From Rhodospirillales bacterium (GTDB lineage: Bacteria; Pseudomonadota; Alphaproteobacteria; SMXQ01): 64,000 nt of DNA. This document shows, in pieces, positions 1 to 7,926 of the stretch (positions are counted from its first letter, which is position 1; each line of letters opens with the position of its first letter). A program made the translations under genes and the position numbers. Under the pieces are notes generated by a model. That model saw nothing but the letters and a program-made list of their open reading frames with translations, did no database searches and was not told the origin of the DNA. The DNA is taken from assembly GCA_018666775.1 (NCBI GenBank), contig JABIXC010000010.1:124001-188000 (forward strand), in the 5' to 3' direction.

Positions 1-72
1 TGTGTGCAGGCGACCGCGCCGTGCTAATCCGGATTTCCCAAGGGCCTGATATTCAAATTTTGGCGTGCTCAA
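1..72 (-). CDS. tgt: Queuine tRNA-ribosyltransferase, N-terminal 24 codons (partial)
   Basis: Tgt exchanges the wobble guanine of GUN-anticodon tRNAs for a queuine precursor. Only the N-terminus is inside the window. Reading leftward from a TTG at 72-70, the frame gives STPKFEYQALGKSGLARRGR followed by LHT, which matches the usual Tgt opening (F-rich strand, then ARxGxLxTxHG). The TTG overlaps the queA stop as TTGA, and a GGAG motif lies about eight bases upstream, so translation is probably coupled to queA. The rest of the gene runs off the left edge. The queG-queA-tgt order supports the call. Confidence 0.8.
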   Translation of the reverse strand, partial: MSTPKFEYQALGKSGLARRGRLHT

Positions 73-1133
73 ACTGTATCTCCAAGTCGTGCCCCGGGTG
101 CGGGACTAATCAGGCAGCAATCGCCATAGGAATAGAACCGGTATTTTTGCGCCTTGGCATGGTCATACGCCCCCTTCATTTTATCCAGCCCCGCAAGGGC
201 GGCCACCAGCATGAACAGGGTCGATTTTGGCAGGTGAAAATTGCTGAGTAACAGGTCCACGGCCCGGAATTTATACCCCGGCGACATAAAAATATCAGTA
301 TCGCCTTCAAAGGCCTGCACTTTTCCCTGATCATCCGCTGCGGTTTCCAACAGCCGTGCCGCCGTGGTGCCAATGGCCACCACCCGGCCCCCGCGTTCGC
401 GGGCCTGGTTGATCTTGTCTGCCGTGGCTTGATCAATAATGGCGCGTTCGGCGTGCATCTTGTGATCTTTGATGTCGTCCACCTTGACCGGCAAAAAGGT
501 GCCGCCCCCAACATGGAGCGTCACGGTGGCCTTTGCCACGCCGTGGGCTTTAATGGCCTCCAAAAGCGTATCGGTGAAATGGAAGCCTGCCGTGGGGGCA
601 GCGACGGCCCCGGGGTTGGCTGCAAAAATGGTCTGATAATCAACCGTGTCGCGGGCATCAGCACCTGTTTCACGGGGAATATACGGGGGCAGGGGTGCAG
701 CGCCGAAAAGTTCGAGGGCTGAAAACATTTGGCCATCATCCATGGCAAAATCAAGGATCACTTCGCCGCCGGCCCGGCCTTCACCCCGGCTTTCGACCGT
801 GGCTGTGAAGGCATCACCAAAGGTAATGGTGTCGCCGGGTTTCAATTTTTTGGCACCCCTTGCAAAGGCCTGCCAGCGGCCCATACCCAGCGGTTTGTGC
901 AGGGTAATGTCGACCATGGCATCCCCCCGTTTGCCCTTTAGCTGCGCTGGGATCACCTTTGTGTCATTGACAACGATGATGTCGCCCGGGTTCAGCAAAT
1001 CTGGTAAATCGGCGACATGGCGGTCTTCCAGCGTTTCGCCGATCACCAAAAGCTTTGCCGCTTCGCGGGGCTCCATCGGGCGATCTGCAATCAATGCCTT
1101 TGGCAGGTCGAAATCAAAATCACTTAGTTTCAT
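69..1133 (-). CDS. queA: S-adenosylmethionine:tRNA ribosyltransferase-isomerase
   Basis: QueA transfers and isomerises the ribosyl moiety of AdoMet onto preQ1 in tRNA, giving epoxyqueuosine-tRNA in the cytoplasm. The 354-residue protein has the usual family length and the typical MKLSDFDFDLP start, with the conserved segments IVVNDTKVIPAQL near residue 55 and GFHFTDTLL and THVGGGTFLPV-like strands in the middle (here TLHVGGGTFLPV). Its start lies 14 bases inside the upstream queG gene and its stop overlaps the tgt start, so three queuosine genes form one tightly packed minus-strand operon. Confidence 0.97.
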   Translation of the reverse strand: MKLSDFDFDLPKALIADRPMEPREAAKLLVIGETLEDRHVADLPDLLNPGDIIVVNDTKVIPAQLKGKRGDAMVDITLHKPLGMGRWQAFARGAKKLKPGDTITFGDAFTATVESRGEGRAGGEVILDFAMDDGQMFSALELFGAAPLPPYIPRETGADARDTVDYQTIFAANPGAVAAPTAGFHFTDTLLEAIKAHGVAKATVTLHVGGGTFLPVKVDDIKDHKMHAERAIIDQATADKINQARERGGRVVAIGTTAARLLETAADDQGKVQAFEGDTDIFMSPGYKFRAVDLLLSNFHLPKSTLFMLVAALAGLDKMKGAYDHAKAQKYRFYSYGDCCLISPAPGARLGDTV

Positions 1134-2331
1134 GACTGTGTTTCATGTCGGATTGAAGGGCCATATTCCATTCTTCGATAACGTCGGGATCTTTTTCATC
1201 CCCCATGGTTTGGGCAGACAGCGCTGAAAATTCATCCGCTGGAATTAATCTTGAAAGCGCCCAGACGGCCATGGCCCGGACCACAGGCGCATCATCTTTT
1301 AGCCGATCACGCACCACAGGGGCAAGGGTGGAATCGCCAGAATTTCCTATGGCAATCAATACGTTGCGGATAAATCGGGCGCGCCCGATCCGTTTGATGG
1401 GAGAGGTGGAGAAAACATCCCTGAAGCCTTGATCATCAAGCAGCACAAGATCGGCAAGTTTCGGTGCGGTCAGCTCAATGCGGGGCAAAAAGGTTGGCTC
1501 GCTGGTTTGGGATGCGTATTTATTCCAGGGACAAATCGCAAGGCAATCATCACAGCCATAGATGCGGTTGCCCATGGGGATACGAAATTCCGGTGCAATG
1601 GTGCCTTTGTGTTCAATGGTCAGATACGAAATGCACCGCTTTGAATCCAGCTTTCCCGGTTCCGGAAAGGCATCGGTGGGGCAAATATCAAGGCACGCCT
1701 GACAGTTGCCGCAATGATCAGATTCCGGTGCATCGGGGGTGAGATCAAGGGTGGTAAAAATTTCACCCAGAAACAGCCACGAGCCAAATTCACGGGAAAC
1801 CATGTTGGTGTGTTTGCCCTGCCATCCAATGCCGGCGCGTTGCGCCAATGGTTTTTCCATGACCGGGGCGGTATCGACGAAGACCTTGATATCGGAATCG
1901 TAGGTTTCAGCAATCCATCGTCCCAATTGTTTGAGCCGGGATTTGACCACCAGATGATAATCCCGCCCCCGGGCATAGGATGCGATGGTGCCGCGCCCGG
2001 GCCGGGTCAGGTTAATCATTGGGTCTTCGCCCTGGCCGTAATTGAGGCCCAAAGAAATAACGGACCGGGCATCTGGCCAAAGGTTCCCCGGTCGGGCGCG
2101 GGCAGTGACGCGCTTTTCCATCCAGTCCATGTCCCAGTCCATGTTCCCGTCTGTGTCACCTTGGCGGCCCTGTTCGATAAAGGCAGCCAGATCGGCACTA
2201 CCATCGGGGGCATCCTCAACGACCGAAAAGCCGACCGCGTCAAAGCCAAGGGCCGTTGCTCGGTGATAAATCGCCTTTGTAATGGCCCCGGTCACAGGGG
2301 GGGCGCTAGATTTTTTGCCAGATTTGGCCAT
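1120..2331 (-). CDS. queG: Epoxyqueuosine reductase
   Basis: QueG reduces epoxyqueuosine to queuosine in tRNA, the last step of the pathway, using cobalamin and two [4Fe-4S] clusters. The 403-residue protein carries ferredoxin-type cysteine motifs at about C207/C210/C213/C217 (CGNCQACLDICP) and C260/C263/C267 (CDDCLAICPW), plus C233. The segment VDTAPVMEK near residue 153 holds the family's conserved Asp. A HEAT-like C-terminal tail follows. It is the first gene of the queG-queA-tgt operon, with an AAGGAAA ribosome site before the ATG. The first 15 or so residues are a poorly conserved basic extension. Confidence 0.96.
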   Translation of the reverse strand: MAKSGKKSSAPPVTGAITKAIYHRATALGFDAVGFSVVEDAPDGSADLAAFIEQGRQGDTDGNMDWDMDWMEKRVTARARPGNLWPDARSVISLGLNYGQGEDPMINLTRPGRGTIASYARGRDYHLVVKSRLKQLGRWIAETYDSDIKVFVDTAPVMEKPLAQRAGIGWQGKHTNMVSREFGSWLFLGEIFTTLDLTPDAPESDHCGNCQACLDICPTDAFPEPGKLDSKRCISYLTIEHKGTIAPEFRIPMGNRIYGCDDCLAICPWNKYASQTSEPTFLPRIELTAPKLADLVLLDDQGFRDVFSTSPIKRIGRARFIRNVLIAIGNSGDSTLAPVVRDRLKDDAPVVRAMAVWALSRLIPADEFSALSAQTMGDEKDPDVIEEWNMALQSDMKHSHETK

Positions 2332-2343
2332 GGGTTTCCTTCC

Positions 2344-2361
2344 GGGGCTTAGTTTAGCCCC
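2344..2361 (-). promoter_or_regulatory. Hairpin in the queG leader
   Basis: An inverted repeat GGGGCT-N6-AGCCCC sits 12 bases upstream of the queG start, just before its ribosome site. It could modulate translation. It lacks the pseudoknot layout of a preQ1 riboswitch, so I do not name it as one. No run of T follows, so it is not an obvious terminator. Confidence 0.4.
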
Positions 2362-2436
2362 CCTGAAATGCTGATAAAAGGAATGAAAATTGTTGAAATG
2401 ACCGGAAAGCCGGGAATTCCAGTGGGAGTCTAATGG

Positions 2437-2480
2437 TTGGAATTCTAACGGTTATGCCGTAGAATGATTAGCATGCTAAT
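2437..2480. promoter_or_regulatory. Paired palindromes, probable MarR operator
   Basis: TTAGCATGCTAA at 2468-2479 is a perfect palindrome (14 bp with the flanking A/T). TTGGAATTCTAA at 2437-2448 is an imperfect copy whose centre is 31 bp away, about three helical turns. Both lie just before the MarR-family gene at 2496. MarR dimers typically bind such short AT-rich palindromes and repress their own gene. A third similar element stands before the convergent operon at 9958-9969. The operator assignment is inference. Confidence 0.6.
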
Positions 2481-2495
2481 GAACTGTCCAAGAAT

Positions 2496-3032
2496 ATGGT
2501 CAGGCTAACAAAGCGAAAGATGACAAGGGCCATGAGTGACACAAGCGAACTTGTTCCCGAAGCCCAGGCAGCGATTAAATGTGCTGCAAATGGGGGGGAT
2601 GTCGAATTTGATTCCGAAACCAGTGTCGGGTATTTATTGCGCGACACGTACCGGGCATTTACGAAAATTCTCCAAGCTCGAATTTCCGCCCATGGCGTCA
2701 CCATTGGTCAGTGGTATTTTCTTCGTGTCTTGTGGGAAGAAGACGGATTAACCCAGCGCGAATTATCCCAACGTGTGGGCATGATGGAGCCGACCACGGT
2801 GACCGCGCTGAATGGTATGGAAAAACGGGATTATGTGAAGCGTGTGCGCAACACCGACGACAAGCGCAAGGTCAATATTTACCTGACCAAAAAGGGCCGT
2901 GCCCTGCGCAATGTTTTATTGCCCCATGCCATTGATGTTAATATTAGTTCGGTCCAAGGCGTATCCGTTGAGGATGTTGAAACCATTCGTCGCGTGCTTC
3001 ATACCATGCAACAAAATCTGGGTACGCTGTAG
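2496..3032 (+). CDS. MarR-family transcriptional regulator
   Basis: Predicted winged-helix DNA-binding repressor of the MarR family, up to 178 residues. The recognition region LTQRELSQRVGMMEPTTVTA is followed by the beta-wing NTDDKRKVNIYLTKKGRAL, the classical MarR signature. The N-terminal 40 residues are a variable extension; ATG codons at 2520 and 2532 are alternative starts, and none of the three has a good ribosome site. It is followed at 44 bases by the class II aldolase gene and preceded by two palindromes, so it is probably an autoregulated, ligand-responsive regulator of the neighbouring catabolic genes. The ligand cannot be read from the sequence. Confidence 0.9.
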   Translation: MVRLTKRKMTRAMSDTSELVPEAQAAIKCAANGGDVEFDSETSVGYLLRDTYRAFTKILQARISAHGVTIGQWYFLRVLWEEDGLTQRELSQRVGMMEPTTVTALNGMEKRDYVKRVRNTDDKRKVNIYLTKKGRALRNVLLPHAIDVNISSVQGVSVEDVETIRRVLHTMQQNLGTL

Positions 3033-3076
3033 CGCCAACGCATTTAATTCCAAACGTTATTTCCAAGGAGACAATA

Positions 3077-3880
3077 ATGACCACCGCAAATGCGGGTTCT
3101 AATTCTGATGCTGTTATCACCGGGTACCGGGTGCAATTGGCTGCCCTGACACGATTGTTGCACAAAGAAGGAATTCTTACCTATTCAGGCCATGCCAGTA
3201 TTCGTATTCCGGGCCGCGATGCCTTTATGATTCAATCCATCAACGACAGCCGTGCGGGCATTAATCCTGAGGGGTTGTTGATTTGTGATTTTGATTGCAA
3301 TCTTTTAGAAGGCCCCGCCGGTGACCGTCCGCCCGTTGAGGCACATATTCATGCCCAAATTCTGCGCGCGCGCCCCGATATTGAAACCGTGGTTCATACC
3401 CATTCTGAATTGGCGGCAATGTTCACAATGATCGAAGGCGTTGAATTGGCCTTGATGAAAAGCCACGCCCAGCGTTGGAAGTCAGGGGTGCCCATCCATG
3501 GTGATCCCAGCCATATCTTGTCGGCACGCCAAGGCCAGGAACTGGCAAAGACCCTTGGCGATAATAACGGTGCGTTGTTGCGTGCCCATGGCGGGGTTTT
3601 GGTGGCCGAAAGTCTGCCCGCACTTTTGGTGGATGCCGTTCATTTTGAAGAAAATGCCAAGGCCCATTATCAGGCGGCGACCATCGGCAAGGTGAACCCT
3701 CTCACCCGCGAAGAGCTGGATCTGATTGCTGTCACCAACAACAACCGTGAACAGCATTGTTACAAGCTGTGGAGCCATTATGTCGGCATGGCGCTGGACG
3801 ATGGCACCCTGCCCCAAGACTGGAATGAACATTTATGGTCAAGCGTGAATGCCAATGCCAAGCATAAAAATCAGGGATAA
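3077..3880 (+). CDS. Class II aldolase/adducin-family protein, possible decarboxylase
   Basis: Zinc-dependent class II aldolase fold, 267 residues. The catalytic glutamate is probably E88 (PVEAHIH) and the metal ligands H107 and H109 (VVHTHSELAAMF) with H171 (LLRAHGGVL). Members act as fuculose-phosphate-type aldolases or, in aromatic pathways, as hydroxyphthalate-type decarboxylases; sequence alone does not decide which. No phosphate-binding signature is obvious to me. A strong AAGGAG ribosome site precedes the ATG. It is the second gene of the MarR-led operon, followed at 28 bases by a TauD-like dioxygenase, which suggests retro-aldol cleavage or decarboxylation in a catabolic pathway. Confidence 0.88.
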   Translation: MTTANAGSNSDAVITGYRVQLAALTRLLHKEGILTYSGHASIRIPGRDAFMIQSINDSRAGINPEGLLICDFDCNLLEGPAGDRPPVEAHIHAQILRARPDIETVVHTHSELAAMFTMIEGVELALMKSHAQRWKSGVPIHGDPSHILSARQGQELAKTLGDNNGALLRAHGGVLVAESLPALLVDAVHFEENAKAHYQAATIGKVNPLTREELDLIAVTNNNREQHCYKLWSHYVGMALDDGTLPQDWNEHLWSSVNANAKHKNQG

Positions 3881-3908
3881 TATAGAGCTGCAGTAGGAGT
3901 ATGCGTTG

Positions 3909-4751
3909 ATGAAAATAACCCCGTTTTCTGCAGGGTTTGGTGTCGAAGTAACCGGTGTTGACCTAGCTGGTTCTTTGGATGATGACACGAAAGCCCGGCT
4001 GCGTGCGGCATGGGCTAAACACCTTGTGTTAGTGGTTCGTGATCAGGAGAACCTTTCGCCCGAAGATCATGTCCGATTTTGTGAATTGTTTGGCAATCTG
4101 GGCAAGCGATCCCGGCCAGCGGATGATCGTCATGAAGGCACCGATGCCCCATCAGAAGTAATGTTTGTTTCCAATCGCAAGGAAGACGGTAAATTTATCG
4201 GCTCTCTGCCCGATGGTGAGATGCAGTTCCATATCGATCAATGTTATGTGGAACGCCCTGCTCGGGCGACGTGTCTCTATGCCATTGTGGTGCCCGATGC
4301 GGGCGGGGATACAATCTTTGGCGACCTGTGTCGTGCCTATGATGCCCTGCCCGATGACCTGCGTGGGGTGGTGGATGACTATGATGCGTTGAATGTCTTT
4401 AGCTATGATTCAACGTCACGGGAGCAAGTGGGGAAAATTTCGAATGCCCGCCAATTTGTCCAGCCCATGGTCGTGTCCCATCCGGTGACAGGCAGAAAAG
4501 CCCTTTATGTAAACCGGCTGATGACGTCGGAAATTGTGGGCATGCCGGGGGATGCGGGTCGGGCCATTATCGACCGGTTGGTTGCCCATGAAGAACAGCC
4601 AGAATTTCTCTATACCCATAAATGGCGCAAGGGGGACCTGTTGATATGGGATAACCTGTGCACCGTTCATGCCCGGACCGATTTTGATCCGACAAAAGAA
4701 CGCCATCTCAGGCGCTTTACCGTTGAAGGCGGGCCTTTGGTCGGCGAATAA
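3909..4751 (+). CDS. TauD/TfdA-family Fe(II)/2-oxoglutarate dioxygenase (copy 1)
   Basis: Cytoplasmic non-haem iron oxygenase, 280 residues, expected to hydroxylate a substrate C-H next to a heteroatom and so cleave ethers, sulfonates or amines. The iron triad is H108-x-D110 (FHIDQC) and H254 (CTVHARTDF). The 2-oxoglutarate site is probably the GGDT segment near residue 135 and R268/R269 (HLRRFTV). I chose the ATG at 3909, eight bases after a TAGGAG site, over the TTG at 3906. It resembles the copies at 5675 and 11426; all three share a SLPDGEM- or ALPVGEM-type segment before the iron motif. Substrate unknown. Confidence 0.92.
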   Translation: MKITPFSAGFGVEVTGVDLAGSLDDDTKARLRAAWAKHLVLVVRDQENLSPEDHVRFCELFGNLGKRSRPADDRHEGTDAPSEVMFVSNRKEDGKFIGSLPDGEMQFHIDQCYVERPARATCLYAIVVPDAGGDTIFGDLCRAYDALPDDLRGVVDDYDALNVFSYDSTSREQVGKISNARQFVQPMVVSHPVTGRKALYVNRLMTSEIVGMPGDAGRAIIDRLVAHEEQPEFLYTHKWRKGDLLIWDNLCTVHARTDFDPTKERHLRRFTVEGGPLVGE

Positions 4752-4795
4752 GTAAATATGCCCATAAACGTTGATACCCATGGAGACTGAAACCA

Positions 4796-5584
4796 ATGAA
4801 TGAAATTTCACCAACTCGCCCCAGCCTGGACATGACCGATCGGGTGATTATCATCACCGGGGGTGCGACCGGCATTGGCAAGGTCTATTCCCAAAGGCTC
4901 GCAGAAGCGGGCGCAAAGGTCGTGATCGCCGATATCGTTGATGAAGCCAATCATGCTCTTGCCGATGAGATTAATGCCGCTGGCGGACAGGCTTTGGCAC
5001 AAACCACGGATGTTGCCGATGAGGCCAAGACAAAAGCCATGGCCCAGGCGACCATGGATAAATGGGGACGCATTGACGGGTTGATCAACAACGCATCCCT
5101 GATGTCTGTTTTGGGCCGCAAGCCCTGGCATGAAATTGCCGCCGATGAATGGGATCGTGTGATGCAGGTCAACACCAAGGGTGTGTTTTTGTGCTGTCTT
5201 GCGGTTTACCCGCATATGAAGAAACAGGGCGGGGGAAAGATCGTCAATATTTCCTCATCCCGCGTCTTTGATGGCGGCATGTGGCGGTTGCATTACAGCG
5301 CATCAAAGGGCGCGGTGGTGGTTCTGACCCGTGCCCTTGCCCGTGAAGTGGGTGAAGATAATATCTGTGTTAATTCGGTCAGCCCGGGTTTCACCCTTTC
5401 TGAAACCCAGGTTGCCAACAGTTCAAATGAACACATGTCAAAACGCGCCGACAGCACCAAATGTTTTAACCGCGACCAATTGCCAGACGATCTGGTGGGT
5501 GCGGTGATGTTCTTGTTATCGGATGCGTCAAATTACATTACCGGCCAAACCATCAATGTCGATGGCGGGCGCTCGATGCATTAA
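4796..5584 (+). CDS. Short-chain dehydrogenase/reductase
   Basis: NAD(P)-dependent oxidoreductase of the classical SDR family, 262 residues. The cofactor motif TGGATGIG is at residues 21-28, with D46 after the second strand suggesting NAD rather than NADP. NNAS lies at about 98-101, the catalytic serine is in NISSS near 153, and the YSASK motif gives Y167 and K171. It follows the dioxygenase by 44 bases with its own GGAG site. In this operon it would oxidise an alcohol formed by the dioxygenase or the aldolase. A hairpin follows the stop. Confidence 0.93.
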   Translation: MNEISPTRPSLDMTDRVIIITGGATGIGKVYSQRLAEAGAKVVIADIVDEANHALADEINAAGGQALAQTTDVADEAKTKAMAQATMDKWGRIDGLINNASLMSVLGRKPWHEIAADEWDRVMQVNTKGVFLCCLAVYPHMKKQGGGKIVNISSSRVFDGGMWRLHYSASKGAVVVLTRALAREVGEDNICVNSVSPGFTLSETQVANSSNEHMSKRADSTKCFNRDQLPDDLVGAVMFLLSDASNYITGQTINVDGGRSMH

Positions 5585-5590
5585 ACGCTG

Positions 5591-5628
5591 GGGATAAGGG
5601 CCATGGTTCGCCCTTATCCCTTGTTTTA
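5591..5628 (+). terminator. Hairpin terminator after the SDR gene
   Basis: An 11-bp perfect inverted repeat (GGGATAAGGGC at 5591-5601, GCCCTTATCCC at 5610-5620) with an 8-base loop is followed by TTGTTTT. It fits a rho-independent terminator or a partial terminator that lowers expression of the second dioxygenase gene 47 bases further on. Confidence 0.7.
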
Positions 5629-5674
5629 CTTCTTTGCCCCGGTTTGATCGGGCTACGAACAAGGTTTTTTAAGA

Positions 5675-6562
5675 ATGTCAGTACAGATTTCCAATTTTCC
5701 AGAAACCAATCCCGGCCCGGGCATCAAGGAAACCTATAAGGGCCTTGAAATCATTCGCTACAGCCCTTGTGGTGCCGAAATTTGTAATGTTGATCTTTCC
5801 AAGGATATGGATGAGGAAACGTTTCAGGCAATTTTGGATGTTTGGCACCAGAACCTGGTGATTTATTTCCGGGGCCAAAAGCTGGAGGCTGCCGATCAAC
5901 TGCGGTTTGGCCGCCGCATTGGGGTGCTTTCCGAAATTCATACAGAAAACTTTGTCGGCGAAGACCCCGCCATCATGTACATCTCCAACGTCAAGGAAGA
6001 TGGGGAATATGTCCACGCCCTGCCGGTTGGCGAGATGATGTTCCATATTGACCAGTGCTATACAGAACGCCCGGCCCAGGCGACGATCCTGTTTTCGATT
6101 GCAGTGCCCGAAACTCGGGGCAATACCATGTTTGTGGATCTGTATCGGGCCTATGAGACCCTGGATGATGGGGTAAAGGCAAAGATTGATGGGTTAAAGG
6201 CGCTGAATGTTTATGACTACGATGCCGCCGCCACCCATGCAGCGAAGGAATTGTCCGTTGATGCGCCGCAACATACCCAGCCTGTGGTTCGCACCCATCC
6301 GGTCACGGGGCGCAAATGCTTGTTCATCAACCGCCTGATGACCTGGTCCATTGAGGGCATGGGGGATGATGACAGCAAGGCATTGTTAGACCAGTTGTTT
6401 GACCATATCGAAAACCCCGACTTTGTTTTTGAGCATCGTTGGCAGGTGGGGGATATGTTGATGTGGGATAACCGCTGTACCGCCCATGCCCGGCGTGATT
6501 TTGACCCGGAAGAAAGCCGCATCATGCGCCGTCTGACAGTGTTAGGCGACAAGCCCACCTAA
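5675..6562 (+). CDS. TauD/TfdA-family Fe(II)/2-oxoglutarate dioxygenase (copy 2)
   Basis: Second paralogous dioxygenase, 295 residues. Iron ligands H124-x-D126 (FHIDQCYTERPA) and H271 (CTAHARRDF), with R285/R286 (MRRLTV) for 2-oxoglutarate. Compared with copy 1 it has an N-terminal extension of about 16 residues, and it shares the FHIDQCYxERPAxAT stretch, so the two active sites should accept related substrates. It sits behind the hairpin at 5591, so it may be expressed at a different level from the first four genes. It converges with the flavin reductase gene, only 15 bases away. Confidence 0.92.
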   Translation: MSVQISNFPETNPGPGIKETYKGLEIIRYSPCGAEICNVDLSKDMDEETFQAILDVWHQNLVIYFRGQKLEAADQLRFGRRIGVLSEIHTENFVGEDPAIMYISNVKEDGEYVHALPVGEMMFHIDQCYTERPAQATILFSIAVPETRGNTMFVDLYRAYETLDDGVKAKIDGLKALNVYDYDAAATHAAKELSVDAPQHTQPVVRTHPVTGRKCLFINRLMTWSIEGMGDDDSKALLDQLFDHIENPDFVFEHRWQVGDMLMWDNRCTAHARRDFDPEESRIMRRLTVLGDKPT

Positions 6563-6577
6563 TAAACAGAGATTGCG

Positions 6578-7069
6578 TTAGATTTTTGCGTATTTGCCGC
6601 GGAAATAGACCAGTGGAGCACTATCTTCGACGCTGCTGCTGACGGCTTCACCAATGACAATGACGTGATCCCCTGATTCGTGGGTATCCACTAAACGAAA
6701 TTCTGCATGGCCCAGTGCGCCGTCAATCAGCGGCACACCCAGAACACCGTCATGGGTGTCAATGTTGGCAAATTTGTCATCACCCTTGGAGGCAAAGGTG
6801 TTGGAAATGCTTTCTTGGTTCTCTGCAAGAATGTTGAGCGCAAAGACCTTGCTTTCCAGAACTGGGCCAAGGGTTGCGGCCGTTTTAGCGATACAGGCCA
6901 GAAACTGCGGCGGTTCCACACACAGGCTGGAAACGGCATTCATGGTCAGCCCAAAGGCCGTTCCTGCTGTGTCACGGGTGGTCAGGACGACGATGCCAGA
7001 GGCGAAACTACCAGCGAAGGCGCGCAACGCACTGCCTTCAATTGGCTGGTGGGATTTTTCTTCGCTCAC
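6578..7069 (-). CDS. Flavin reductase-family protein (small component of a two-component monooxygenase)
   Basis: Flavin reductase domain-like (HpaC/RutF/DIM6 type), 163 residues, which would supply reduced FMN or FAD to the luciferase-like monooxygenase of the same operon. Typical strands are FASGIVVLTT, TMNAVSSLCVEPPQFLACI and FALNILAENQ, and the GDHVIVIGEA strand ends the fold. The start is GTG with an AAGGAGGA ribosome site and overlaps the upstream hydrolase stop as GTGA. It is the last gene of the minus-strand operon 9921-6578. Confidence 0.9.
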   Translation of the reverse strand: MSEEKSHQPIEGSALRAFAGSFASGIVVLTTRDTAGTAFGLTMNAVSSLCVEPPQFLACIAKTAATLGPVLESKVFALNILAENQESISNTFASKGDDKFANIDTHDGVLGVPLIDGALGHAEFRLVDTHESGDHVIVIGEAVSSSVEDSAPLVYFRGKYAKI

Positions 7070-7899
7070 GTGTCCTCCTTCAGGAAGGCAATCACTTCCC
7101 GGTTAAATTCATCGGCGCATTCGATATTGCCCATATGGCCAGCATTTTCAAATGTATAAAGTTTCCCACCTGGAATTTCCGCAACCAGTTCATCGGCATA
7201 ACCGGGTAGGCGCAACGGATCTTTCGACCCGGCAATGATCAGGGCCGGGATTTTGATATTCCCGTGATCCAGCTGTTCGCGTTCCGATTTTCCGGCCGCT
7301 TCGCGGAAGGGAGCACGGAACCGGGCAGCAGCGGTGGCTTCCCATGCGCCGGGCAGTTGGGCCAATTCCTGGCGCCTGGCGATGTAGGCATCATCGCCTG
7401 CCCATTTTGGGTCTACAAACATGACCTCGACGATACGGCGCATGTGTTCGAAATCCCCTTCATAGGAATTAAGAACCGCGCGCGCATCATTGGCTGGTGA
7501 CAGGCCACCCCCTGAACAGGAAATCACCTTGCGCATGGGCCAGTCGGGCTTGTCCCGGCATGCGACCGTCAGCGACAATCCACCGGACATGGATGAACCG
7601 ATGACATAGACATCGTGGACGTCCATGACTTCTAAAAAGCGGCGGATGTGTTCAATGCGTCTGTCAAACTGGCCACAAAAATCGAACACTTTGTCGGTTC
7701 GGCCAAAGCCCAGATGATCGGGGGCCAGAACGTGGAAGTGTTCCCCCAATGGACCGATGTTGAATTCCCAGCTTAACTCAGCTGCACCGCCAAATTCAGC
7801 CGAGTGCAAAAGCAAAACCGTCGGCCGGCCATCTGATTGGCCGGCCTCTAGGTAATGGGTCTTGACCCCGTCAACTGTGACGAATTTAGAGTTGCTCAT
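7066..7899 (-). CDS. Alpha/beta-fold hydrolase (meta-cleavage-product hydrolase-like)
   Basis: Alpha/beta hydrolase of 277 residues from the ATG at 7899 (a TTG at 7911 is the longer alternative). The nucleophile is probably S103 in GSSMSGG, where the usual last glycine of GxSxG is serine; the acid is in IAGSKDPLR and the histidine in NAGHMGNIE. The layout resembles C-C hydrolases of ring-cleavage pathways and RutD, but substrate cannot be assigned. It lies between the luciferase-like monooxygenase and the flavin reductase genes, with 4-base overlap to the latter. Confidence 0.88.
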   Translation of the reverse strand: MSNSKFVTVDGVKTHYLEAGQSDGRPTVLLLHSAEFGGAAELSWEFNIGPLGEHFHVLAPDHLGFGRTDKVFDFCGQFDRRIEHIRRFLEVMDVHDVYVIGSSMSGGLSLTVACRDKPDWPMRKVISCSGGGLSPANDARAVLNSYEGDFEHMRRIVEVMFVDPKWAGDDAYIARRQELAQLPGAWEATAAARFRAPFREAAGKSEREQLDHGNIKIPALIIAGSKDPLRLPGYADELVAEIPGGKLYTFENAGHMGNIECADEFNREVIAFLKEDT

Positions 7900-7926
7900 C
7901 GATGCACACAAAAAGCCATCCCGCCA

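Noticed and set aside
2344-2361. preQ1 riboswitch before queG
   Set aside because: Only a simple hairpin is visible; the pseudoknot tail and loop consensus are missing.
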